Below, piece after piece: positions 42,401 through 53,900 of a stretch of 64,000 nucleotides of DNA (the stretch's first letter is position 1; every line of letters begins with the position of its first letter). Location: contig JAKCOZ010000022.1 in the NCBI GenBank assembly GCA_022605955.1, positions 3,038,001-3,102,000 of the forward strand. Direction: 5' to 3'. Under the pieces are notes generated by a model. That model searched no databases. It was given only the letters and a program-made list of their open reading frames with translations, and was not told where the DNA came from. Made by a program: the position numbers and the translations under genes. This DNA comes from Rallus limicola (Eukaryota; Chordata; Aves; Gruiformes; Rallidae).

Positions 42401-45400
42401 TATTAGTAGGTTGACGTCTGAATGAAGGTGAAATTTTGGAGAGATTTTAGTGATTTTGCTTTGTGGCTAGCCCTGTTAGTTTGCTGGAGTTTGTTTCAGA
42501 CTTTAAGAAATTACTTGGTTTTTGTATAAATGTTCCTATAGAAAGTGAAACTGAGAATAATTGAAGAATCTGGCTTATTTCCATTTTCTTCAGAGACCTG
42601 GCAAAACAACCTAGAGCTTTATTTTCCCATTTAGGGGAGGGGTTAGATTCTCTTGAATAAAATCTAGAGTGCAAAAGTACTTATTCTGCCAAACAGGCTT
42701 ATAGTCAAGGTGTCTGCTCTGCCACTTTGTTTCATTTCACTGCTGGGATAGAAGAGTTGGGCACAGCTGGGGCACAGAGGTGATACTGGTTATGAAAAGG
42801 CAAAATCTGCATTCAAACCACAACTCTGACACCTGCAGGTTAGTACTTCATTAGTCTGTCTGAATTTGCCTGTCTCCTGCACAAGGCTAGTAACAGTTCT
42901 TTTATCTGTTGTGTTGGTCACTATACAGCTAAATGCATTGAAAGGCAGAAGCTCCTTTCATCTGGTATTGATACTTTTTCTAACTTACTTCAACTCATAT
43001 CTCTAAGGTAGATAAAGGAGACTGTGGCAGGATATAAAGCAGGGGTTTTTTTTCCAGCATCTTCTCTGTTGTTCCTTTTTGGACTATAAAGCCCATGGAA
43101 AGTAACACACCACTCCATTGGCAAGCTATAAAGGCTGTTAGTAACAGTAGTATCTTTTCGTAAATCAGGTAATACTAAAGGAAGAGTTTAACTGGCTTTC
43201 AGATATATAGTCTTTCATAGATATGAAATAGAAGCTAAAACCTACAAAGCTAAATATAAATTGAGCACCATTACTGGCAGTGTACGAATAATTGATGGAT
43301 TTGGGGAGGGGAAAGGTAGACAAGTGACTGTGTCATTGAGGGAACTTCATCTCTCCTTGCTGCTGGCTTGCCTATCTCCTGCTGAATGTTGCTGAAAACA
43401 CTGCCTGTGGCACCAGCCAGGAAACACGTTCCTGCCTCCTGGTGTGTTGCACTCAGTGACATAATATTTGGGGGGAACAGAAGAAAAGAGAAAACTTTCT
43501 AAGGTTGAGCTTCTAACTCAAAGTACCAGTGCTTCGCTGGACTCCTCACTTAGTTTCACATAACCTGGGTTTTGTCAGCTTACTTCACTCAGATTCTTGT
43601 GTAGCACTTAATGGGCCTGGGGTGTGGAAAGAGAATAACCTTTCTTCAGCAAGATTTGTGTTAAATATTTCAGCCTCCTGTCTTTCCAGCGATCCCACTC
43701 TCTTATTTTATTGTAATCTAAGACTTGGAGCTGTAATGATGCCATACTCTGGTTAAGAAATGTGTTATTTGCGTGGCCACTACTACTATTTTCTGTGAAT
43801 TATCCTGAGCTTCCTAAACAAGTAAAAAAATGAAATTGTGTGTGTGTTTCCTCTATTCCTGAAATTGCTTAGATGTCAAGATAACATCTGTACTCATTTG
43901 GGATGTTATTACCTGTGGGTTTAGATTTTAACAAATCTCAGAAGCATCCACCTTATTTTTAGAGTACACATTACATTACTGTCTGTATAATTCTTCTGTA
44001 TTCTCTTGATTTTAATTAGTAGCAGACCCCATTGGCTTCAGTTCTTAACATATTGATCATCTAAAATATAAGACATGCTTAAATCAAATTATTGGGGCAA
44101 AATGATAAATCACAACCACCACTTTTATCTCTACAAATCTAAAACACTTCACCTTAACTCTTAAGACTTGTATGTGATTGAAACACACACCTACTCCTCC
44201 TTTAACTGGATTCTTTGTCCTGGTACAATGTTGTTCACTATTTCTTTCACTGCTTTCCCAGCATTTTTTGTTCACATGGTATCACTGGAAGGCTAAAAGA
44301 GCACTAAAAAAGACATTGAGAGTCTTAGAAGTGAATTATATTGTCATGCTGTGTATGCGGAATGCAGTGCTAAACCAAATGCATCCCGAGTAGAAACCTT
44401 GCCGTAGCAGGTATGCACTGGATCATTGCAAAAGTGGTACAAATGAATCATAGATCTACTGAATATATGCAGCTGGCATGCACAGCACACTGGAGAAAGA
44501 TGTTCATTTAAAGAATAAAAGAAAAAATAACCAGTCATTTAAAGAATTAAAATAAAACCAAACAGCTTTCTGAATGGCATGGAAATACAATGGGAAGCAC
44601 ATCCTGTGTTCCCCCGCCCAGCGTGTGCGTGTTGTGCAGAGAGCCCTGCCACAAGGGAGAACACGGGTGTCCCCGGGGAACTCTGTTCTTTTCTTGCAAG
44701 TGAGTGTGGGACCTCCCAGGTCTCCCACAGAGAGATGCTCTAGCATCTACAGTCCTAACACAGAAATTATTCTGAAATCTTGTAGTCCTCTGATAGGAAA
44801 ATGTGCCAAACGCCCGTTTTGGCAGCGCTGTATGGGACCCCAGAAAGGAATGCACTACTGGGAAACTAAATTAGTGTATGAAACAATGGAGAAAGTATTA
44901 CATAGTACAGTGCTTATTCATCTTTGGTCTCAGGCCAGGGACTGCTGGGATGCTGTGAGAAAAAAGGGGAAGCCCTGGGAAAGGAATTGCTGTTGTAAAC
45001 AAGCTTGGTAACGTCTAGTTTCATTTTGTGTGCTCCAGTTAAAACATGTAGTAAAACACTCACTGTCCCTATGGTGTAATTCTCCTTGCCTCTGATGCTC
45101 TCAGTCTAGATGTCTTCATCTTTGAAAAACTGGCTGCTTTTATCCTGCATCCTGGGACAGAGTGTTTTCCATGGTGGCACTGTGTTTTTAATGCAGCAGA
45201 GCAGAGCTGCTACTAAGAATTTGTTGGTTCAGCTGCAGAAAGAAATCACAGCATCCCAAATCCAGTGTAATCAGTAGAAAGACAGCTATGTATGCATTTG
45301 TATCAAAACCAAAGAGAAAAAAAGAGGGTTAGCTGAGGGCCATTCAGCCCACTGAAACAAAGACAAATAATCAAGTGTTTTCATTCCTGCAGGAATGGCA

Positions 45401-46934
45401 ATCTTCATTTTTCCCAAGGTAGAAGCCTATGCTTCTCTTACTCCCGTGCTCCTGGATTATAGCACCTTTTATGTTAGGGTGTTTATTTTCCTTTAGCTAG
45501 AGCTGGCACTGGCAAGACTTCCTCTTGGTTGCTTCCTGACTTCTTAACTACCATAGATGAAAACTTTTTGCATTACTTATATACTTATCCACAGGGAAAT
45601 ACCATTGAGAGAAAGGTTTTAAATAACAAAGGTTTTATTAGCTATGATTTTAATTAAGCTTAGTGTTTCCATAAAGATTAAGTAGGCCAACTTAGTCTCT
45701 TTCCATAGGATGTGCCTGTTTCTTTGTCTTCTGTAATCAAGAATTTACTAAACACTGAACTTGAAGTGATGCATTTGTCGGTCTTGGATTCCCTTTGTGG
45801 CTTGTGCCCGGTTAGTTCTCTGTCCCCAAATTTATACTGACTCAAAGTTTCTGCTTCACCTTCACAAAGTCCTGCAACCTGGCATTCTGAAAAGCCCAAC
45901 TCTGTTTAGATTTTGCATTAATTCAGCAAGGGAAGGGGCAAAACAAAATGTTACAACAAACTGTAAATCTAATCTGGTATGTTTATAACTTCAGTCTTGG
46001 TTCTCATGCAGGTTTGTGAACTTCTGCTTTCTATTTATGGCACAGCAGATAATTTTACCATATTTTTGTAATCTTGGTAATGTAATGAGGCCTCAAAACA
46101 TGAAAAATGAGAACTACCTGAGTGTAGGTTACTCCTACTTGTAACCTCATTTTACCCACCCACTCTTCTGAGTTCTGGCTCTAGATTTTGATGTCTTCTG
46201 CAGCAAAATGCAGAGAGGTCCATTTCCAAGCTGGAAGGTAAGGGAAGCTGTTCAGAGGGACATTCTTAATGGAGGGTAAGAGGAATGAAAATTAGTTTAT
46301 GACAAAGCAGCATGTGCTAGCCTGTGTCTAGGTCTGCTCTGCCTTTCATCAGAGGTGCAGTGTTCACTGTATTTCTCTTCTTTCATGTTCCATGTAGACT
46401 TCATGATAAGTGGGTTGCTCCCCATTTGTGCAGTTCAGCAAAGTAGATATGTGCAACCAGGGACACAGCAGGTTCTGCTAAAGACAGCATATTTGAGGGC
46501 TGTCCATTGTAAAATACAGTGCTTGATGCCAAGCTGAAATTTTTCATGGTTGTGATGTGTGGGCACCTATTTAACAGGATATGGTCTGGAAATTTTCCTG
46601 GTTGTTCGTTTCATGCTGGCATCTCAATATCATGCTGGAGTAGATCACTTGGATTGCCATCCCAGGTGCCATTTGTATCAGTGATCTGTAAACACCAAGG
46701 AGCAAATATTTGGGTTTTAACTAGTTTGCTAAAGACTGAATAAACAAGTGGTATTATTCTACTACCTGTAGAATATCTAGGAAGAATGATTGAGTTTATT
46801 CTTCTGCTGCTTCAGTAACAGGAAGGAAATAGAAGGGATTTAAAATTAGGTGGAGGAAGAGATAAATTTTATCAAGAAATGTAGCTGCAGCAGTCTAAGC
46901 AGGTCTCTCTTAAACATGAATGATTGGAGCAGGG

Positions 46935-47150
46935 AGCACCTTAGACCAGTCGAATTAGGGTAGATTTAATTTGGTAGCTGCCCCTGGATCCCTGTCAGGG
47001 TTCAAGGCTGGGTTGGACGGGGCTTTGGGCACCTTGGGCTAGTGGAGGTTGTCCCTGCCTGTGGCAGGGTGTTAGAACTGAGAGGGCTTTGAGGTCCCTT
47101 CCAACCCAAACCAGTCTGGGATTGTGTGATTCTACAGTTTCTCTGGATTC
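46935..47150 (+). repeat. CR1 LINE 3' tail, plus orientation
   Basis: GGTTCAAGGCTGGGTTGGAC, GGGCACCTTGGGCTAGTGGA, TGGCAGGGTGTTAGAACT, GAGGTCCCTTCCAACCCAAA and a TGTGTGATTCTAC end are CR1 3' sequence. It ends about 650 bases upstream of the first CIITA coding exon. Confidence 0.9.
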
Positions 47151-47801
47151 AGTATAGTGCACTGCTTAAAAGGCTGTAGCAATTCCCAGCTCATGAGTGT
47201 GTATGTGCATGAGTTCTGAGGGGGAAAGAAAATTCATTCTGTACACAATCAACCATGTGGTTTGGGAAAGATGATATAAGTGTTCTGTGTTTTGCTGTTA
47301 CTTCTTGTGCTGAGGGGATGTCTCCTAGTGCCACCTCCAGGGCTTAGAAGCTGGGTGTAGTACCCCAGACAGAAGCTGCTTCCCCCAAGAAGAAATTGTT
47401 CTGACAGTAAAGAATGGGATTCTTCTCCCATCTTCTTCACTGCAGCCCTTCTCACTTCACCAATACTTGCTGGACCTGTGCTTGCATCATTTACTTCCTG
47501 ATAAAAATGCAGGAATTGTGACTTATTCAATACTTAGCACTTTTGGTCCAGGTGGTCAGACTGCAGTATCCCTCTCCCCTGATCAGAGTGAAAAATAGGT
47601 AAGACTCAATGCAAGCTGCATCTGTATCTGCAAGTTTAAGTAACTCAGGATTTCAACTCAACGCAGGACTTGGTAAGCAAGGTTCCATAGTCTTTAGGCC
47701 TCCATATCTTGTTAGCAGAAATACACAGTGTGGGACTTGTAGTTTTGGTTGACAAAAGCTGTGGTTTTGTCATAGCTAACTGTTTTGTGATGTGATTTCA
47801 G

Positions 47802-47945
47802 ACAGCAGGAGACAAATCATGGATTCTGCATTTGTGCCTGAAAATAGCTATCTTGATTTGCTGCACAGTGAGCTTGATCCATTCCACCTGTATGCTCTCC
47901 TTGATCCTAAACCATCTGGAAATGAAGAAGTTGACTTCCCTTCAG
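47802..47945 (+). CDS. CIITA: CIITA exon with first ATG
   Basis: It follows a TGATTTCAG acceptor, so at least one upstream leader exon must exist. The ATG at 47819 opens [20 protein letters not shown], resembling the start of the shared mammalian CIITA coding region. The frame is open back to the acceptor, so an upstream exon could add N-terminal residues, as the B-cell form does in mammals. Exon ends in phase 1 at a GTTAGT donor. Confidence 0.85.
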
Positions 47946-50900
47946 GTTAGTAAACCATAAAAATGCTTGATTAGTTTAGTTATCATACTGTAGGTATTGC
48001 CATCTCCCACAGCCATCTAATGGCAGCTAATAGTGGTGGCTGGACTAAATCCAGTTGACACTTGGTCTTAGGATGTGGTAACTTTGTATATATTTGTATA
48101 TAAAATAGTGACTGCTTCCAGAAACTGTCATGTTTTACAACTGTATGTATTTACAGCTTCCTGCTCAGTGACCATACAAAGCACACTATAGATGTCACTC
48201 ATGAAAGTGTCAGACTGTTGTCTTTGGTTTATATGTCACTTCTGTGAGTGGTTTATTTGCAAATGTTCCTGGTTTAAGCTGGTCCAGGGTAGTTGTCTAA
48301 AGCTTTGCAAGACAAAGTTTTAGAAGAGTTTGTGATGTAGCCAGTCTGGAAGGAGAATAGTATTTAATTTCTTTCTGAGATCCTAAGGCACCAACACAAT
48401 GGACTTTCATTACCAGGTGCCATTTAACAGCTTTTGGGGGCACAAACCAAAGATTTTATGATTCTGTCAGAGGAGACAGCAGAAGTGCCAGGGCATTAAG
48501 GTGATAGTTTCTTGTGCGTAAGTTCTTATAGGTAATCAGATTAGGAGGTTGTCCTGGCTCTCAGACTTCCTGAATTTGTGTGGAGATTGTGGAATGTTCT
48601 GCTCTCCATGACTTTGCTGGCATAAAAGTAAGAAAGCATATCTGTGCTACTGACACTGTTGTGGAGCAATAGCAGAGCTTATTTTAAACAGATGAGCTTC
48701 CCTGTGCATTTAGAGTGGCAATGAAAGAAGTCCTATAGCTCTGTGCCCAATAGGTAAAAAATGGTACTGAATTGGAGAATACCATCACATCCTCTGCTTT
48801 CATGAGTGACCAGTGTGAGCAGGTATGTGGGCAAATCAGTGGACAACTGAGCACCAGAATTGGGAATCATCTTTGTGACTATTTCCCAGGTTGGGCTGTG
48901 CTCTCGACTTCCGTTAATAACCACAGAAATGTTTCTTCACTCCCATGACCTACTTCCTCAGTGACTGAAAGTAGGATTAGGGATCAAGGACTGACTTTTG
49001 TTATTGCAGAGATGTGTCTCTGATTTGAATGCTTTGGAGCATTAGCAGTGTCTGAGATGGTGTAGAGAAATTGAACGTTGTCAGAACATGGCGCCAGTTT
49101 TGGAAGATGGACATCTCTGCTGTGAAGGTGTTAGCCTGGTCTCTGGCATGTTTTTGATCTTGGCAAACCTGCAGCTTCACAGGCAATTTGTTGGCTGCAC
49201 TTCAGGGGTTAACATGGACCCAGCACTGTTCTAAACAGGAAATTTGAGTGGTACCACCATGTCCTGAATAGGAAGATTTAATATGGATGAGTCTGGGCCA
49301 TGTGTGTAGGCCTTAGTGTTTTTAAATGGGTTCTAGAAATGTTTTATTTACTAGGAGAGATAAATCTCAGAATTTAGCAAATGAAAAATGTTGATTTCTG
49401 GGTGACTATAAATTACTGAGAATTTGGCTCTGTCTCTACTTGGCCAACATAGAATGAAGAGCCCAAGCCTTACCCTGAAGTAACAAATCTGCTTCTTCTG
49501 TATGTCCTGCCAGTTTTTTATTCCTTGTTTACAGTATTCATTGAGCCATTTACATACTTCTTTTTAATTCTAGATCCTGAAGTTGATGCCAACAGCTATG
49601 ATCAGTCCAGTAATATGGATTTCCTCTATACAATGGAAAACAGCGAAAATGAAGACGAACTGTATCTCTGTTCTAACACCACAGAAGCTTATGCTAGAAT
49701 TGGTATGAAAATCTTTTAATTATTTTCCAGTGATTTACCATAGCTATTTCTTACCAATCCTATCTTCAGCCTAAAGTGGGGGCATGTACTCAAGCGGCCT
49801 GTCCCTCATGCATGGTAGGTCTAGCTAGGGTACCTAAACCTGTGCATTGTGGGGAAACAGGCGAACTGTATCTTGTGGTTGTTGGGGGAAAATCTCTCTA
49901 TTAATGGCTCCTTCTGTTTAATACTTCCTGTCTCAACTTCTCCTTTCTTGTGTTCTTTATTTCCTGAACAACAATTTACAAGAAAAACTTACCTCCTCTA
50001 TTTTGCTGATACCCTCGTTAACAGAATTCTGCAGTAAGCTAAGAGCTTTACTGTGAAATTTAATGTATCATTACTGAATTCCTTTTTTTTTTTTCCTTCC
50101 TGCTAGCTGAATTAGCAGAATATGTGCTCAAAGATCAGCAGGAGAAGCAGGTGGAAGATACTTTTGGTAAGATTTATGTGGCAAAGGATGATTTTTCTCT
50201 GTGACACTGTACTGACTAAGATCTGCACTGTATTTCATCCCCACAATTTGAACCCTAGTAAAGTTTCTATACTTGTGGTATCCTTTTCTTCCCTGTGGGA
50301 ACTGTATCCCAGGATTTTCTTGCCAAACTTTGAGGATTTTCTGTGTTCTGCAGGCCTTACTCAACGATGGCAGGTTTATCTCTGGTCAAGTTGCTCATCG
50401 TGGCCATAGCCTATGCACAGCTGAACTGTCTAGTGCAGCATATGCCCTCAATTAGCATCAGACTTATTCTGAGCATGACAGGGATGACATACATAAGTTC
50501 ATTAAACCTGACCCACACAGAGGACTTAGCATGCAGTTCATCCACAGTTACAGAAATATGTGTCTAGGATGGACAGAGCTGCCTGAGGAAGCAGGCTTTA
50601 CTTCTTTCACTGATCAGTGCAGTGATGTATAAATCTAGTAAATGATTCCTTCATTCAGTGCTTGACCAGAGATAAATGCTTGGCTTTTGGTACAAACCAA
50701 TGTTTTAATAGTGGCACAAATGTAGCTGTTTACTATTTATAGATAGATAAAAACATGTGGGAAATCCATAGTATATCCTGGTTTATGTTTGAGCAAAGTA
50801 ATTTGGAATAAATTACCAAAGGTCAGTCGTTCTCTAGGACAATTCTGGTTACAGAAAGTTCACAAGAATTTTTAAATGATTTTTTTACTGCTCTGAGGTA

Positions 50901-53900
50901 TGTTTCAAATTTGCAGGTTTTTACACCTAATAGCAAATTTTGTTTTAGAGGAAATGAGATACAGTATTAGTAGTTAAGTATTTGCCAGGAGAAGAATGGT
51001 ACAGATAACTTCATGGTTATTACAACAAAAAATAAAAAATCTGTTTAGAACCCTTTACTCTGTCTCCTAAAGGATCTAATCCTTTTTGTACATTCAATGA
51101 GTAAATAACATTACAAGTACTGAGATCACACTGCAATACAGCTGTGATGCTTTATTAGGCAGTGAGTTTATGACAGTAGATTACTCTTTCACAGTTCAGA
51201 AACTAACACAGGGTGACACAATCTGCATTTAGAGCTTGAGGCTTTCTAAATCATATTCATCTGGATATGTGTTTTATGTGTTTTGTATTTTATCTTATTT
51301 GGAGCATCTTTGCTGGCTGTTGGTGTGATTCTCTTGCTTTTAGCTCTTTCTTTAATTTTCCTAGGAGAACACAGGTTGACATTTGGTAATATTTCATATT
51401 TTTAGCAGGGAGCCTTATTTTGGATGAAATGGCTACTGAAAACACAGAGAAATTTACTGACATAAAGATGCAGAAATGTCACAAGCGAAGTAAGTGAAAA
51501 ACAGTTTGAAAGGCTGTAGTGTTTTAACTCCAAATTTGTATTTCAGTGCTTTAGGTTTAACACAGCCTGGATACATCTCTTATGTAGTTCTTCCCTGATA
51601 CCACCAGATGTTATTCCTCTGAATTTGTTCATCCTGAGCGGGCTGGAAGTGAAAACAGCTGCCCCAAGAACATTCTTTACAATTCACAGAATTTGTTGTC
51701 CCATAACATGACATTAGGCATGTCATATTTCTTGCCTTTTTTTTATCATCTGTGTGACAGTATTAACTTTGTTTCCAGTGTATCTGTAGCTTAGGAAGCA
51801 TTAGGTGAACATTTCCCTCTTTAATAGCAAGAAGAGCAGCAAAACTTTGAGCATTGGCAAAACAATCTGCAGCTTAACTGAAACTTCACAGTCAGAATAA
51901 AGTAATACAGGGTTTTCACATTTGTATTTTATACAGTGGACCTGTACAGTTCTGAAATAGCTGAATAGCTGAATTGAAACTGGTAACACTCTCTTCTACT
52001 TAAAAAAATTAAAATACATTTCCAAGGTGGAAACTTAAAATTATCAAACTGATTAAATTTTAGTCACTTACTATCACCTTTCTTTCTTTCAGCCTTCTTA
52101 GGCTCTGCAGAGAGTTGCTCTGAGGCTTCAGAACCCAAATATAAGAAAATTGGTAAGTTTTTAGCTGAATAGGAACAGATTATTGAACATATGTTGTCTC
52201 ATGTTTCAAAGCCTCATTTGTAAGGTAACAGGTTGTAATTGTACCTTCAAGGGAAAGTTTGCTGTCATAGATTTGGTGATAGAGAATCACTGTGTATTTT
52301 TATGTTTCTACTTCCAGCACTGTAGAAATCACTGTAGAATCCCATTCTTATACACCACTGACTAATTCATGGTGCAACAAATCTATGCCCTCTTATCAGT
52401 AGCTATGAAATGGTGTGTATTAGGACCAACTGCACAGTAGCCTGGGAACAGTTAGATCCTTATGCTTCCAAAGCAAGTGTTCCTGCCAGGTGGTAGAAAA
52501 ATTACTTTCTTATCATCATCAGAGGCACAGTTGAACTTCTCTAAATCCATTTGAGAGCAGAAAGCAAAACAGTGGAGAATTAGGCCAAAGGCAAATTTTG
52601 TCATTTTTGTCACATGCACCTTTTATTTCTGCTGGGCAGCGTGGCTCAGGCCATGGTTTGGCATTTCCTAGGTTTGATCCTCTTTAAGTGTGATAACTTC
52701 CAAAATGCAGTGAAATATACTAGTAAGAACCATTGTGAAGCAACAGCTTCTTGGCCCAACCCCTGCTATACAGTACTATAAACCAAAGTAAGCATGGGAG
52801 GAAGGGAAGTTTTAGGTGTTAGATGCTGTTAGACTGTGAGGCTGTACCTTTGGCCAGCAGGCAGGCTATAACTTGTTCCCTAGGTGTAAACTGCTGCTGA
52901 AGTTATCTTAGCTGTAGCCTAAATGTGTCTCAAGAATAGCTAAGCCAGCAAAATAACCTTCCAAAGTCCATGTCAGAGCAATCACCTTTGAATGAATATA
53001 TTATTCCATGCTTTGGAGTGACACGTGCATTACTGCAGGCTAGCATGCTTCCCAAGTCTCTTTAACAGACCTCTGGCTACCAAACTCCATGGGCCTTGTA
53101 CATGTCAGGGTAGGAATCCAAAATCAGTGTGTTACCTAGAAAGCCATCCAGAGACTGCTTGGATCATGGGATTGCACCTCAGCAAAATTCATGCTCTCAA
53201 CTGCCCAGCAGTTGCTAAGGAACTGGCATAGACTGGATGGAAGTCACAGAGAGCACATGCTTGTGCTGGTTCTGTGACCCAAGCTGGATTTCCAGTGCTC
53301 ATGTGTATTTCTCCAGGGCTTTTGAGTAGTGTTAGCTGTGGAAAAAAATACATTTGCTGGTTCTGGAATTCTTGCTGTAGTTATTCAGACTCAGGAAAAG
53401 TTCCTGGCAGCTAGTATCCACTAAAGGTGGAATACCTTCTGTTTGCTTGAATTCCTTGATAGGTTTGGTGCTTTTTAAAGCCTGTGTTTGTCACACTAAC
53501 AATGAGGAGTTTTTGATAAGGAAACACATCAGTTTCTGATTTAAAACCAAAAGGAAATAAAAGCCAACAACAATTAAAAAACCAGCCCAGTAAAAATGCA
53601 AACGCCTCACCCTAAAAACTTGTATTCCAGTTTGCAGTATCATCACAGAGCTAACAGGTACTTTGTAAAACTGCCCATCCTTTTCTGGAAAATGCCTAGA
53701 ATATTATCACACTCTAAACACCAGATCTTATCTGACCTTAGCAACACAACAATGATTGGATAGGAAATCACATGGGAATTTCCCATGCTGATTTACACAC
53801 AAGCCGAGAAACACTTCTTAAAGTCTGTGATACCACAGCAAAAATGAAAGGCTCCTACAACAAAATAATACATCAGCTCCTGATAAACAACATAAACACA

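Larger units (their letters stand above)
27560..47800. other. Gene-poor interval between TVP23A and CIITA
   Basis: About 20 kb of AT-rich DNA between two divergent genes. I recognise no spliced coding gene, tRNA or rRNA. Contents I can name are a 25-bp tandem duplication (29257), a poly-C run (31502), a TTG/TTA repeat (35204) and CR1 copies (36040 and 46935). Open frames of 113-145 codons at 38912, 40496 and 44574 match nothing known to me. Any non-coding first exons and alternative promoters of CIITA would be expected here, because the exon holding its first ATG starts at a splice acceptor. Confidence 0.6.

Noticed and set aside
44574..45011. Plus-strand open frame of 145 codons upstream of CIITA
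   Set aside because: Two overlapping minus-strand frames cover the same bases, and the translation has no familiar motif. A locally GC-richer patch (44600-44720) explains the lack of stops.
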